Notes: generated from the letters alone by a model not told the origin. A stretch of 64,000 bases of DNA from Delftia tsuruhatensis (GCF_903815225.1 NZ_LR813084.1:5108001-5172000), one strand, 5' to 3'. Shown: positions 17,296 through 26,502, numbered from the stretch's first letter. Translations and numbers: made by a program.

Positions 17296-18216
17296 ATGGC
17301 AACTGCGAAGAAGACGGCCTCCACCAAGGCCCCCACCGACAAGAAGACCACCGCCAAGAAGGCGGCTGCTCCCAAGGCTGAAGCCGTGAAGAAGACCACG
17401 GCCACCGCCAAGGCAGCGCCCGCCAAGAAGGCTGCTGCGCCTGCTGCGAAGAAGGCCGCCGCTCCCGCTGTGAAGAAGGCAGCCGCTCCTGCCAAGAAGG
17501 CTGCCGCGCCTGCTGCAAAGAAGGCTGCCGCTCCCGCCAAGAAGGCTGCTGCGCCTGCTGCGAAGAAGGCTGCCGCTCCCGCCAAGAAGGCTGCTGCGCC
17601 TGCTGCGAAGAAGGCCGCCGCTCCCGCCAAGAAGGCTGCCGCGCCTGCTGCGAAGAAGGCCGCCGCTCCCGCCAAGAAGGCTGCCGCGCCTGCTGCGAAG
17701 AAGGCCGCCGCTCCCGCCAAGAAGGCTGCTGCGCCCGCTGCGAAGAAGGCCGCCGCTCCCGCCAAGAAGGCTGCCGCGCCCGCTGCGAAGAAGGCCGCCG
17801 CTCCCGCCAAGAAGGCTGCCGCGCCCGCTGCGAAGAAGGCCGCCGCTCCCGCCAAGAAGGCTGCTGCGCCCGCTGCGAAGAAGGCCGCCGCTCCCGCCAA
17901 GAAGGCTGCTGCGCCCGCTGCGAAGAAGGCTGCCGCTCCCGCCAAGAAGGCTGCTGCGCCCGCTGCGAAGAAGGCTGCCGCTCCCGCCAAGAAGGCTGCC
18001 GCGCCCGCCAAGGCCGCAGCAGCGCCGGCCAAGGCCGCCGCTCCTGCAGCTCCGAAGAAGGCCGCGCCCAAGAAGGCCGCTGCGCCCAAGAAGGCTGCTG
18101 CTGCTCCCGCAGCCGCTCCCGCCCCTGCAGCCGCTCCCGCAGCCGCAGCGCCCATCGCGCAAACCCGCCTGGCTCCTCAGGCCGCATGGCCCTTCCCCAC
18201 GGGCAACAAGCCCTGA
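17296..18216 (+). CDS. Histone H1-like DNA-binding protein, Lys/Ala/Pro repeats
   Basis: A protein of about 306 aa made almost only of Lys, Ala and Pro, resembling the C-terminal tail of eukaryotic histone H1 and bacterial proteins such as Bordetella BpH1 or Pseudomonas AlgP. The core is a 15-residue unit of AAAPAKK plus AAAPAAKK, repeated about twelve times. Such proteins bind DNA non-specifically through the positive charge and are thought to organise the nucleoid. AAGGAGA at 17284-17290 fits the ATG at 17296 (another ATG is at 17293). The 177-bp upstream gap has a small dyad (gcaacaccgatggtgttgc, about 17166-17184). A strong terminator follows. Length is likely variable between strains. 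Confidence 0.85.
   Translation: MATAKKTASTKAPTDKKTTAKKAAAPKAEAVKKTTATAKAAPAKKAAAPAAKKAAAPAVKKAAAPAKKAAAPAAKKAAAPAKKAAAPAAKKAAAPAKKAAAPAAKKAAAPAKKAAAPAAKKAAAPAKKAAAPAAKKAAAPAKKAAAPAAKKAAAPAKKAAAPAAKKAAAPAKKAAAPAAKKAAAPAKKAAAPAAKKAAAPAKKAAAPAAKKAAAPAKKAAAPAAKKAAAPAKKAAAPAKAAAAPAKAAAPAAPKKAAPKKAAAPKKAAAAPAAAPAPAAAPAAAAPIAQTRLAPQAAWPFPTGNKP
17440..18000 (+). repeat. 45-bp tandem repeat inside the histone-like gene
   Basis: About twelve copies of a 45-bp unit encoding 15 residues. Copies differ mainly at third codon positions (gct/gcc, gcg/gcc). The period of 45 is a multiple of three, so gain or loss of units by slippage or recombination changes length but keeps the frame. Confidence 0.9.
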
Positions 18217-18238
18217 GACTTTTCCGGTCTCAAAGCAA

Positions 18239-18270
18239 AAAGCCCGGCTCTTTCGAGCCGGGCTTTTTTC
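18239..18270. terminator. Bidirectional terminator between the histone-like and PfkB genes
   Basis: A strong GC stem (agcccggctc / gagccgggct) with A residues on the left and six T residues on the right. It can stop the plus-strand histone-like gene and the minus-strand kinase gene, which ends at 18287. Confidence 0.85.
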
Positions 18271-18286
18271 ATCGCCAGACCATCCA

Positions 18287-19189
18287 TCAGGGCTGATCGA
18301 AGTCCAGCACGTAGTTCTGCGGCCCGCGGCTGGCGATCTTGAGCGCCCCCAGGCGGTTGCCCAGCTCGGCGCAGCGCACCAGCTCCCAGCCGCGCTCCAG
18401 GCCGAACAGCAGGGCGCCGCGCCATGCGTCGCCGCAGCCCGTGGGGTCCACCACGGCCGCCGCCTGCACCGGAGCCACCAGTGTCTTGTCGCCATGCACC
18501 CAGACCTCGCAGCCCTCCGCGCCCAAGGTGACGATCAGGCCCTGCACCTGCTCCGAAATCTGCTCCAGACTCCAGCCCGTGCGCTCGCTGAGCATGCGTG
18601 CCTCGTAGTCGTTCACGGCCACCCAGTCGGCCTGCTCGATGAAGCTGCGCAATTCCTGCCCGTCGAACATCGGCAGGCCCTGGCCCGGATCGAAGACGAA
18701 GGGGATGCCGGCGGCCTTGAATTGCTGGGCATGCTCGAGCATGGCCTGGCGCCCATCAGGCGCAATGATGCCAACACGCACATGCTCCTTGAGTTGCGGC
18801 GTGATCCGGTTGCCGTGGGCCTGCATCATGGCGCCCGGGTGGAAGGCCGTGATCTGGTTGTTGTCGCGGTCCGTCATGATCATGCACTGGGCCGTGTGCG
18901 TGTCCTGCAACTGGCCGATGTGCGCGGTCTGCACGCCCAGCGCCTTCAGGCGCTGCACATAGTCCTCGCCATCGCTGCCCACCATGGCCATGGGCCAGGC
19001 ATCGCCGCCCAGCAGACGCAGCGCATAGGCGATGTTGCCCGCGCAGCCGCCGAAATCGCGGCGCAGCGTGGGCACCAGGAAGGACACATTGAGGATGTGC
19101 AACTGGTCGGGAAGGATCTGGTCGGCAAACCTTCCATCGAAGGTCATGATGTTGTCGAACGCAAGCGATCCGCAGATGAGAGCGGCCAT
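18287..19189 (-). CDS. PfkB-family carbohydrate/nucleoside kinase (adenosine kinase-like)
   Basis: A 300-aa ribokinase-fold kinase. The N-terminal signature GGCAGNIAYALRLLGG binds the substrate; the C-terminal signature is DPTGCGDAWRGALLFGL, with the catalytic Asp in GCGDAW (a Cys replaces the usual Ala). It resembles the adenosine-kinase branch common in Burkholderiales, but the substrate cannot be fixed from sequence alone. It is last in a minus-strand series after the DUF3426 gene, 33 bp away, and may be co-transcribed with it. Confidence 0.82.
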   Translation of the reverse strand: MAALICGSLAFDNIMTFDGRFADQILPDQLHILNVSFLVPTLRRDFGGCAGNIAYALRLLGGDAWPMAMVGSDGEDYVQRLKALGVQTAHIGQLQDTHTAQCMIMTDRDNNQITAFHPGAMMQAHGNRITPQLKEHVRVGIIAPDGRQAMLEHAQQFKAAGIPFVFDPGQGLPMFDGQELRSFIEQADWVAVNDYEARMLSERTGWSLEQISEQVQGLIVTLGAEGCEVWVHGDKTLVAPVQAAAVVDPTGCGDAWRGALLFGLERGWELVRCAELGNRLGALKIASRGPQNYVLDFDQP

Positions 19190-19222
19190 GGTGCCTCGGC
19201 TTTCTTGAAAAGTCAGGGGAAT

Positions 19223-20482
19223 TCAGGGATAAAAAACCAGTGCGCGGTAGCCGGCGACAGCCGCCTCCAGGCCCTGTACCTCGACCGGAGCGGTCACGCT
19301 CCACTCGCCGTGGCCTTCGATCTGCGCGGGCGCGCCGAACTGCTCAAGCCGTATCACGCGCCGCAGCAGCAGCTTGTCCTGCGCATCGGTGAGCGTGAGC
19401 TCCACCGCCGGCATGGCCACGGGAAAGTCGGAGCGGTTCTCCAGGCTCAGGCTCCACTGGTACTGGCCAGTGCGTGGAAGCTGCCTGAAGCCCGAGCTGC
19501 CGATGACCACGTCACCGATCTGGCGGCGCGGCTGCAGCTCGCAACCGGCCAGGGAGCACAGCGCCTGCAGCGTCGGCGCCAGCGCAGGGTGCTGCACGGC
19601 CAGCGCATCGCGCTGGCTCCACATGACCTGGCCCGCCAGCACCGCCACGCCCGCCAGGCTGCCCAGCAACAGAACTGCGCGCACCGCAGGCCGGCGCCAG
19701 AACGCCTTGCGCCGGGCCTGGCGCACGAAGCCGGGCTCGGCCTCGGGCAGTGCGGCTGCGGCTTCGCCGGCTTCGCTGTCAGGCCAGCGGGAGAACTGCG
19801 GCGAGGGGACAGACACGGCGCAGGTCTCTGCGGCCTGCTGCGGGTCTTGCGCAGCTGGTGCCCCGGCAGGCGCGCGCTCCGACCGGACATCGACGCCACC
19901 TGCCAGCACCCCATCACTGCGCTCATCGCGCTGCGGCGGCAGGGTACCGGCCTCGGCCGGCGATGCAGCAGAGGCGGGCAGGCCGGCAGATCCGCTCAGG
20001 CTGGCCGCAGCCAGCAATTCATCCGCAAGCGACGCAGCAGGCTGTTCCTGTGCTGCGGCTTCAGCCCGCATGGTGGTTGCGGGTGCAGCGGCTGGCTCGG
20101 GCAAGGCAGGTGGCGGCGAGGGCTCCGGCGCCGCAGGCGGCTGTGGTGATGCCGTCGCACCCGCCCTGGCGAGCTCGGGGCCGGAGGTCTTTGCCAACGA
20201 TGCCTTCCCCTGCAAGCCCACCGGGGCGGTCGGCAGCCACATCGACTCCCGGAACTCGCGGATGTCCTCGTCCTCGGGCTGGAGGTCATGGCGCGCGGCA
20301 CCACCGTCTGCCGCATGTCCGGGCGCATGCACGGAAGCCGCGGGCAGGGGCTGCAGGTCCTCGGACGCGTCGAACACTTCATGGCAGACGCCACAGCGCA
20401 CCCACCCCTGCGAAATGCGCAGTTGGTCGGCAACCACTTTGAAGCGGGTTCCACAGGCGGGGCAGCGGGTGACTTGGCTCAT
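19223..20482 (-). CDS. DUF3426 zinc-ribbon membrane protein
   Basis: A 419-aa protein. The N-terminus is an MJ0042-type zinc ribbon: TRCPACGTRFKV and WVRCGVCHEVFDA give a CxxC...CxxC set. A long Ala/Pro/Glu-rich linker of low complexity follows (about residues 45-250), then one membrane segment (AVLLLGSLAGVAVLAGQVMW) and a C-terminal beta-rich DUF3426 domain, probably periplasmic. This architecture often sits next to prmA in Burkholderiales. Function is unknown. Spacing to prmA is 75 bp. Confidence 0.8.
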   Translation of the reverse strand: MSQVTRCPACGTRFKVVADQLRISQGWVRCGVCHEVFDASEDLQPLPAASVHAPGHAADGGAARHDLQPEDEDIREFRESMWLPTAPVGLQGKASLAKTSGPELARAGATASPQPPAAPEPSPPPALPEPAAAPATTMRAEAAAQEQPAASLADELLAAASLSGSAGLPASAASPAEAGTLPPQRDERSDGVLAGGVDVRSERAPAGAPAAQDPQQAAETCAVSVPSPQFSRWPDSEAGEAAAALPEAEPGFVRQARRKAFWRRPAVRAVLLLGSLAGVAVLAGQVMWSQRDALAVQHPALAPTLQALCSLAGCELQPRRQIGDVVIGSSGFRQLPRTGQYQWSLSLENRSDFPVAMPAVELTLTDAQDKLLLRRVIRLEQFGAPAQIEGHGEWSVTAPVEVQGLEAAVAGYRALVFYP

Positions 20483-20557
20483 CAGCGATCGATTGTAGGC
20501 AGCTGCTGGCGGACCGCGCCATGAAGGCAGCGGCCACGCAGGGACTCGGGGCCGGTA

Positions 20558-21448
20558 TCAGCCGGGGCGGCGCGCGGTCATCAGGATCCAGCCGTCCTCG
20601 CTGTCTGCGACCTCCAGCGCCAGATAGGGTGCGTAGGCTTCCTGGAGTTCCTCGGCCTGCCGCTCCAGGATGCCCGCCAGCACCAGATGCCCGCCAGCGG
20701 CCACGCGCGCGCACAGCAGCGGTGCCAGCACCTTGAGCGGCGTGGCGAGGATGTTGGCCAGCACGGTGCGGTATTCACCGGACACGGCATCGGGCAGGCC
20801 CGCCTTCAACTGCACCGCGTTGGCGTCGGCGTTGTAGCGCGTGGACTCCACGGCCGCAGGGTCGATATCGACCGCATCGATGTCGGTGGCGCCGAACTTG
20901 GCCGCGCCGATGGCCAGGATGCCCGAGCCGCAACCATAGTCCAGCGTGCGGCCCAGGCCGCCCTGGGGCTGGCGTGCGATCCAGCGCAGGCACATGCGCG
21001 TGGTCGGATGCGTTCCCGTACCGAAGGCCAGGCCCGGATCCAGCCGGATGCTCACGCGCGCCTCGGGCGGCAGCTCGTGCCAGGTGGGCACGATCCAGAA
21101 CTCGGGGGTGATGTCCACGGGCGCGAACTGGGACTGCGTCAGGCGCACCCAGTCCTGCTCGGGCACCTGCTTGACCGCGATGATGCTGCAGCCCTCGAAG
21201 AAGTCCTGGGGCAGCAGCAGTTCGCGCGCTTCCTCGGCCGCTTCCTGCGAGGGGAACAGCGCCACGAGACGGCTGCGCTGCCAGCCATCCTTGGGCGGGG
21301 GCATGCCGGGTTCGCCGAACAGCGCCTGCTCGGCCTCGGTCTGAGCGTCGGCGTCCTCCACCGACACGCTCAACGCATCCAGTGCGTCCAGCGCGTCGCT
21401 GAGGGTCTCAACCCGGTCTTCCGGGCACAGCAGGCTCAACTCGAACAT
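20558..21448 (-). CDS. prmA: Ribosomal protein L11 methyltransferase PrmA
   Basis: A 296-aa SAM-dependent methyltransferase that trimethylates ribosomal protein L11. The N-terminal L11-recognition domain is followed by the Rossmann domain with GLAFGTGTHPTTRMCLRW, the SAM loop LDYGCGSGILAIGAAKFGA, VDIDPAAVEST and the NILATPL (NPPY-type) motif. Length fits the family. It follows accC but is separated from it by a terminator, so a promoter in the short gap or read-through must drive it. Confidence 0.95.
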   Translation of the reverse strand: MFELSLLCPEDRVETLSDALDALDALSVSVEDADAQTEAEQALFGEPGMPPPKDGWQRSRLVALFPSQEAAEEARELLLPQDFFEGCSIIAVKQVPEQDWVRLTQSQFAPVDITPEFWIVPTWHELPPEARVSIRLDPGLAFGTGTHPTTRMCLRWIARQPQGGLGRTLDYGCGSGILAIGAAKFGATDIDAVDIDPAAVESTRYNADANAVQLKAGLPDAVSGEYRTVLANILATPLKVLAPLLCARVAAGGHLVLAGILERQAEELQEAYAPYLALEVADSEDGWILMTARRPG

Positions 21449-21476
21449 GGGCCCATCCTTTCCTATGCAATAAATG

Positions 21477-21508
21477 AAAAAGCTGGCCTCCGTCGCCGGG
21501 GGCCAGCA
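21477..21508 (-). terminator. Terminator after accC
   Basis: A GCTGGCC / GGCCAGC stem (21482-21488 and 21501-21507). Read on the minus strand it is followed by five T residues, 25 bases after the accC stop. It marks the end of accBC, just before prmA. Confidence 0.7.
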
Positions 21509-21532
21509 TGCATGGTCAATCGGGTGACCCGC

Positions 21533-22897
21533 TCAACGCTTGTTGGCGCTGCGGTGCGCCAGCCACTCTTCCAGGTAGTGGATGTTGGTGCCGCCTTCCA
21601 TGAACTTGGCGTCCACCATCAGGTCCTGGTGCAGCGGAATGTTGGTCTTGATGCCTTCGACCACGGTCTCCAGCAGCGCCGTGCGCATGCGCGCCAGCGC
21701 CTGTTCGCGCGTATCGCCATGGACGATGATCTTGCCGATCATGGAGTCGTAGTTGGGCGGCACGAAGTAGTTGTTGTAGACATGCGAGTCCACGCGCACA
21801 CCCGGGCCTCCCGGTGCGTGCCACATCGTGATGCGGCCCGGCGAGGGCATGAAGTTGTACGGATCCTCGGCGTTCACGCGGCACTCGATCGCATGGCCCT
21901 TGAGCTGGGCATTGATCTGGCGCTGGGTGAAGGGCAGCTTCTCGCCCGCGGCCACCATGATCTGGGTGCGCACGATGTCCACGCCGGTGATCAACTCGGT
22001 CACCGGGTGCTCGACCTGCACGCGGGTGTTCATCTCGATGAAGTAGAACTCGCCGTTCTCGTAGAGGAACTCGAAGGTGCCGGCGCCGCGGTAGCCCAGC
22101 TTCTTGCAGGCTGCGGCGCAGCGCTCTCCGATCTTCTCGACCAGGCGCCGAGGAATGCCGGGAGCCGGAGCTTCCTCGATGACCTTCTGGTGGCGACGCT
22201 GCATGGAGCAGTCACGCTCGCCCAGATAGACCGCATTGCGGTGGTTGTCGGCCAGGATCTGGATTTCCACATGGCGAGGGTTCTGCAGGAACTTCTCCAT
22301 GTAGACGGCCGGATTGCCGAAGGCAGCGCCGGCTTCCGCCTTGGTCATCTGCACGGCATTGATCAGCGCCGCCTCGGTATGCACCACGCGCATGCCTCGG
22401 CCACCGCCACCGCCCGCGGCCTTGATGATCACCGGATAGCCCACGGCCTTGGCAATGCGGCGGATCTGCACGGGATCGTCGGGCAGTTCACCATCCGAGC
22501 CAGGCACGCAGGGCACGCCAGCCTTGATCATGGCCTGCTTGGCCGAGACCTTGTCGCCCATGGTGCGGATGTTGTCGGGCGTGGGGCCGATGAAGGTGAA
22601 GCCGCTCTTTTCCACGCGCTCGGCGAAGTCGGCGTTCTCGCTGAGAAAGCCGTAGCCAGGGTGGATGGCCTCGGCATCGGTCACTTCCGCGGCCGAGATG
22701 ATGGCCGGCATGTTGAGATAGCTCAACGGCGAAGGCGCCGGGCCTATGCACACGGCTTCGTCGGCCAGCTTGACGTACTTGGCGTCTCGGTCGGCTTCGG
22801 AATACACCATCACCGCCTTGATGCCGAGTTCACGGCAGGCGCGCTGGATGCGCAGGGCGATCTCGCCCCGGTTGGCAACCAAAATTTTCTTAAACAT
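21533..22897 (-). CDS. accC: Acetyl-CoA carboxylase, biotin carboxylase subunit
   Basis: A 454-aa ATP-grasp enzyme that carboxylates the biotin on AccB, the first step of malonyl-CoA synthesis. The N-terminal MFKKILVANRGEIALRI, the glycine-rich ATP loop AAGGGGGRGMRVV, RDCSMQRRHQKVIEEAP, and the catalytic EMNTRVQVEHPVTE segment are intact. It lies 132 bp downstream of accB in the usual accBC order. A terminator follows. No anomaly seen. Confidence 0.97.
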   Translation of the reverse strand: MFKKILVANRGEIALRIQRACRELGIKAVMVYSEADRDAKYVKLADEAVCIGPAPSPLSYLNMPAIISAAEVTDAEAIHPGYGFLSENADFAERVEKSGFTFIGPTPDNIRTMGDKVSAKQAMIKAGVPCVPGSDGELPDDPVQIRRIAKAVGYPVIIKAAGGGGGRGMRVVHTEAALINAVQMTKAEAGAAFGNPAVYMEKFLQNPRHVEIQILADNHRNAVYLGERDCSMQRRHQKVIEEAPAPGIPRRLVEKIGERCAAACKKLGYRGAGTFEFLYENGEFYFIEMNTRVQVEHPVTELITGVDIVRTQIMVAAGEKLPFTQRQINAQLKGHAIECRVNAEDPYNFMPSPGRITMWHAPGGPGVRVDSHVYNNYFVPPNYDSMIGKIIVHGDTREQALARMRTALLETVVEGIKTNIPLHQDLMVDAKFMEGGTNIHYLEEWLAHRSANKR

Positions 22898-23029
22898 GAA
22901 GGTCCTCGCGGCCGGGTGCCTGCGCCGGTACGCAGGCGGCAGCCGTCAGTTGAGCCAATTGCTCTGTCGCGCCGCGGCATGCGTTCGCGCCAGGGCGTCG
23001 TGCCGCTTGCGGCATCGCTCGCCTGCTGA

Positions 23030-23494
23030 TTATTCGATGACGAACAGAGGCTGGCCGTACTCTACCGCCTGGCCATTCTCACCCAGGATGCGTGTGATGG
23101 TGCCGCTCTTGTCGGCTTCGATCTCGTTGAGGATCTTCATCGCCTCGATGATGCAGATGGTCTCGCCTTCCTTGACCTGGTTGCCCACTTCCACGAAGGG
23201 CTTGGCACCCGGGCTGGATGCGCGGTAGAAGGTACCGACCATGGGCGACTTCACCACATGGCCCGAGACTGCGGCTTCGGTTGCAGGAGCTGCCACGGGC
23301 GCGGCAACAGGTGCTGCGACGGGCGCTGCCACGGGCAGGGGGGCCGCCTGCACGGGTGCGGCGACATAGTGCTGAACCACGGCGCCTTCGCTCTTGACGA
23401 TCCGGACCTTGCCCTCTGCTTCGGTGATCTCCAGTTCCGACACGTTCGATTCGGACACCAGATCAATGAGGGTCTTGAGTTTTCGCAAATCCAT
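23030..23494 (-). CDS. accB: Biotin carboxyl carrier protein of acetyl-CoA carboxylase
   Basis: A 154-aa carrier protein. The N-terminal domain begins MDLRKLKTLIDLVSES. A Pro/Ala/Val linker (repeats of PVAAPVAA) leads to the biotinyl domain with the biotin-accepting Lys in EAMKILNEI. The start with GGAG five bases upstream is chosen over an in-frame start at 23515. The 146-bp upstream gap to tlpA has an imperfect dyad at 23522-23550, which may be a weak tlpA terminator or an operator. Confidence 0.96.
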   Translation of the reverse strand: MDLRKLKTLIDLVSESNVSELEITEAEGKVRIVKSEGAVVQHYVAAPVQAAPLPVAAPVAAPVAAPVAAPATEAAVSGHVVKSPMVGTFYRASSPGAKPFVEVGNQVKEGETICIIEAMKILNEIEADKSGTITRILGENGQAVEYGQPLFVIE

Positions 23495-23640
23495 GGGAGC
23501 TCCAGCGGCTAACAACTAAATAGGGCGCGAATTTACTCCAATTTCGCCCTTCTGCGCGCATTGCCGCATATTTTTCATCAACGTCGCCATGGAATTCAGG
23601 GCATTTCCTGAGCTTGCACAGCCTTGGGCCGATCCCGGGA

Positions 23641-24201
23641 TCAGCCTTTCGCACTCCAGGAAGCCAGATCTTCGGTAGTGAGCTCACCTATTTTACGTTG
23701 CCGCACCATGCCATCCTCGCCAAGCAGCACGGTGAAGGGCAGCCCGCCCTGCAGATTGCCCAGGGAGCGCGTCAGGCCCAGCCCCCCCTCCACGGCCAGC
23801 GCCACGGGGAAGCGCAAGGGAGTGCGGCCCAGAAAACGCTGCACGGCCTCGGGCTTGTCCACCGCCAGGCCAATGACCTGGATGCCGTGCTGGTCTTGGC
23901 GCGCCGAAAACGCATCCAGCATGGGCAGCTCGCGCACGCAGGGGGGACACCAGGTGGCCCAGAAATTCACCAGCACCGGCTTGCCCCGCCAGCGTGACAG
24001 CGTCATGGCCGAGCCATCGGGCGTCAGGAACTGCTGCCTCCACAGCTGCTCCTCCACGCCGGACTCCATGGCATGGGGCTGAAAACGCCACCATGCGAGG
24101 CCAGCGCCTCCCAAGGCCGCCGCCGCCGCCACCGCGCCCGTGAGCCAGCGGCGCCGGGAAGAAGTGTTTTGACCGGCATCCATCGAATCGACATCAGCCA
24201 T
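23641..24201 (-). CDS. TlpA/ResA-family thiol-disulfide oxidoreductase
   Basis: A 186-aa membrane-anchored thioredoxin-like protein. Residues about 20-38 form a membrane segment (WLTGAVAAAAALGGAGLAWW) and the thioredoxin domain faces the periplasm, with active site WATWCPPCVRELP and cis-Pro in GGLPFTV. Family members reduce disulfides, for example in apocytochrome c or copper-site maturation. The start overlaps the end of the upstream hypothetical gene by 8 bp, so the two are co-transcribed. Confidence 0.88.
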   Translation of the reverse strand: MADVDSMDAGQNTSSRRRWLTGAVAAAAALGGAGLAWWRFQPHAMESGVEEQLWRQQFLTPDGSAMTLSRWRGKPVLVNFWATWCPPCVRELPMLDAFSARQDQHGIQVIGLAVDKPEAVQRFLGRTPLRFPVALAVEGGLGLTRSLGNLQGGLPFTVLLGEDGMVRQRKIGELTTEDLASWSAKG

Positions 24202-24802
24202 GGCCGGCCTCCTGCTCGTCTTCGGCCAGCAGCCGGCGCAGCGCGTCGGCATTCCCGCGCTGGCTGCGGCCTTGCGCGTCGGGCTTGAGCGCACCGCGCA
24301 GGTCATCGAGGTCGTGGACCAGCAGGTGCACGCCCACCTCCTCGTTGAGCGGGCGGCAGAAGGCATGGATGCTCAAGGCCTCCACGCTCTGGCCCGTGAA
24401 GCCCGTCACTGTGCTGGGCTCGTACTCCACATGCTGGTTGATCAACTCGATCTCGGTGGATTTGGGGTCATCGCAAAACAGCTGCAGGTAGATGTCAGAC
24501 AGCCGCGTGGCCGTCCCGCGCCAGACCGCGCCAGCCAGGTGGGGCCGGAACGGCTCCAGCCGCTGCATCCATTGCAGCGCCAGTTCCCGCAACGCCCGCA
24601 GCTCCCGGGGCTGGGTATCGGCGCAGAACAGGGTGATGTACTCGCGCACGGCCTCCTCCACCAGGTCATTGCCCGGCAGCGCCGTGCGCGCGGGCAGGCC
24701 CAGCTGGCGCAGTGCGCGGTGCTTGGCAGGCCCCCATTCCAGCCCCTCCTCGACCACGAGGCGGGCGGCGGTCTGGGCAATTTCGGCAGTGGCTTGGTCC
24801 AT
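24194..24802 (-). CDS. Conserved hypothetical protein upstream of tlpA
   Basis: A 202-aa cytoplasmic protein without membrane segments. The N-terminal half is helical (VVEEGLEWGPAKHRALRQL, LVEEAVREYITLF); a central polar block RGTATRLSDIYLQLFCDDP followed by EIELIN and an acidic HVEYEP stretch gives a nucleotidyltransferase-like impression, but I cannot name the family. It is divergent from mpl and overlaps tlpA. The 240-bp gap between it and mpl holds a short AT palindrome (catatatatatg, about 24828). Confidence 0.7.
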   Translation of the reverse strand: MDQATAEIAQTAARLVVEEGLEWGPAKHRALRQLGLPARTALPGNDLVEEAVREYITLFCADTQPRELRALRELALQWMQRLEPFRPHLAGAVWRGTATRLSDIYLQLFCDDPKSTEIELINQHVEYEPSTVTGFTGQSVEALSIHAFCRPLNEEVGVHLLVHDLDDLRGALKPDAQGRSQRGNADALRRLLAEDEQEAGHG

Positions 24803-25042
24803 GGCTTTCCGATCCGCTGTATCCCTGCATATATATATGACGTCCCGCAGGAACGCCCGGCCCATTGTGGCCCAAGCCACGACCCCGGTGGCCCCGGACG
24901 GGCTTTGCCCACCGGCCGCTCCCGCCACGACGGACAATTTGGCAACCTTGTGTTTCCAGGTGCCCGCGCCTGCTGCGCGGCAAGCTCCTGTTTTCGAGCC
25001 ACAGCCCTCCCGGGCATGGCGGCAACCGTAGAATGCCCGGCC

Positions 25043-26482
25043 ATGCACATACATATTCTGGGCATCTGCGGCACCTTCATGGGGGGACTGGCCGCCCTGG
25101 CGCGCGAGGCAGGCCATCGCGTCACCGGCTGCGATGCCGGCGTCTATCCGCCGATGAGCGACCAGCTGCGTGCCCTGGGCATCGAGCTGATCGAAGGCTA
25201 TGGCGCCGAGCAGATGGCGCTTGAACCCGACATGTATGTCGTGGGCAACGTGGTCAGCCGTGCGCGGCTGGCCGACGGCAGCCCCAAGTTCCCGCTGATG
25301 GAGGCGATCCTCGAAAGCGGAGTCCCCTACGCCAGCGGCCCCCAGTGGCTGTCCGAGCAGGTGCTGCACCATCCCGCCTGCCCACGCCATGTGCTGGCCG
25401 TGGCGGGCACGCACGGCAAGACCACCACGACCTCGATGCTGGCCTGGATCCTCGAGTGCGCGGGCCTGCAGCCGGGCTTTCTGGTCGGCGGCGTGCCGCT
25501 GGATTTCGGCGTCTCGGCACGGCTGGGCGCGGCCAGCCGCCCCGTCCCGGGCCCTGGGCCGGCCGGCGCGGAGCCGGTCTTCGTGATCGAGGCCGACGAG
25601 TACGACACGGCCTTCTTCGACAAGCGCAGCAAGTTCGTCCACTACCGGCCGCGCACGGCCGTGCTCAACAATCTGGAGTTCGACCACGCCGACATCTTTG
25701 ACGATCTCGCGGCCATCGAGCGCCAATTCCACCATCTGGTACGCACGGTCCCCGCCTCGGGCCGGCTCGTGGTCAACGGCATCGAGGAGAGCATCACCCG
25801 CGTGCTGCACCAGGGCTGCTGGAGCGAGGTGAGCAGCTTCGGCGCGGTGGTCAGCGATTACAGCGCCCAGGGCGATCCCGGAGCCTTCGATGTGCTGCAC
25901 CGTGGCCGCAAGGTGGCACGCCTCGAATGGGCATTGACCGGTGAGCACAACCAGCTCAACGCACTGGCCGCCATCGCGGCGGCCGAGCACGTGGGAGTGA
26001 CGCCGGCCCAGGCCTGCGATGCCCTGGCACGCTTTCAGAACGTCAAGCGCCGCATGGAATTGCGCGGTGTCTCAGGCGGTGTGTCCGTCTACGACGATTT
26101 CGCCCACCACCCCACGGCCATACGCACCACGCTGGACGGCTTGCGCCGCAAGCTCGGACGCCAGGCGCGCATCCTGGCCGTGTTCGAGCCGCGCAGCAAC
26201 ACCATGAAGCTGGGCACCATGAAGTCCCAGCTGCCCTGGTCGCTGGAGAGTGCCGACCTGGTGTTCTGCCACACGGCTGGCCTGGACTGGGATGCCGCCG
26301 AGGCGCTGCACCCCCTGGGCGTGGGCCCGGGCCACAAGGCGCAGGTCGCGGGCGATATCGGCACGCTGGTGGAGCAGGTCCGCGCGGCGGCCCGCCCGGG
26401 GGACCACGTGGTGTGCATGAGCAATGGCGGATTTGGCGGCATCCACCCCAGGCTGCTGGCAGCCCTGCAGCCATCCGCCTGA
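25043..26482 (+). CDS. mpl: UDP-MurNAc:L-Ala-gamma-D-Glu-meso-DAP ligase Mpl
   Basis: A 479-aa Mur-ligase family enzyme that joins recycled murein tripeptide to UDP-MurNAc. It shows MHIHILGICGTFMGG, the ATP loop AGTHGKTTTTSML, EADEYDTAFFDKRSKF (typical of Mpl rather than MurC), and the C-terminal DDFAHHPTAIR and FEPRSNTMKLG motifs. With AmpD in the same window it covers two steps of wall recycling. TAGAAT at 25029-25034 lies 8 nt before the ATG and no Shine-Dalgarno is visible, so the mRNA may be leaderless. Confidence 0.94.
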   Translation: MHIHILGICGTFMGGLAALAREAGHRVTGCDAGVYPPMSDQLRALGIELIEGYGAEQMALEPDMYVVGNVVSRARLADGSPKFPLMEAILESGVPYASGPQWLSEQVLHHPACPRHVLAVAGTHGKTTTTSMLAWILECAGLQPGFLVGGVPLDFGVSARLGAASRPVPGPGPAGAEPVFVIEADEYDTAFFDKRSKFVHYRPRTAVLNNLEFDHADIFDDLAAIERQFHHLVRTVPASGRLVVNGIEESITRVLHQGCWSEVSSFGAVVSDYSAQGDPGAFDVLHRGRKVARLEWALTGEHNQLNALAAIAAAEHVGVTPAQACDALARFQNVKRRMELRGVSGGVSVYDDFAHHPTAIRTTLDGLRRKLGRQARILAVFEPRSNTMKLGTMKSQLPWSLESADLVFCHTAGLDWDAAEALHPLGVGPGHKAQVAGDIGTLVEQVRAAARPGDHVVCMSNGGFGGIHPRLLAALQPSA

Positions 26483-26502
26483 AGCCGCAAGGAGGGACCG
26501 CA

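Noticed and set aside
17157..18155. A 332-codon Ala/Phe/Gly frame opposite the histone-like gene
   Set aside because: It is the reverse complement of Lys-Ala-Pro repeats (AAG read as CTT/TTC) and has no start signal.
23631..23642. gatcccgggatc palindrome at the tlpA stop
   Set aside because: A 12-bp GC palindrome without a T run or neighbouring copies; likely chance in GC-rich DNA.
24828..24839. catatatatatg palindrome between the hypothetical gene and mpl
   Set aside because: A simple AT repeat of 12 bp; too short and common to call an operator without further support.
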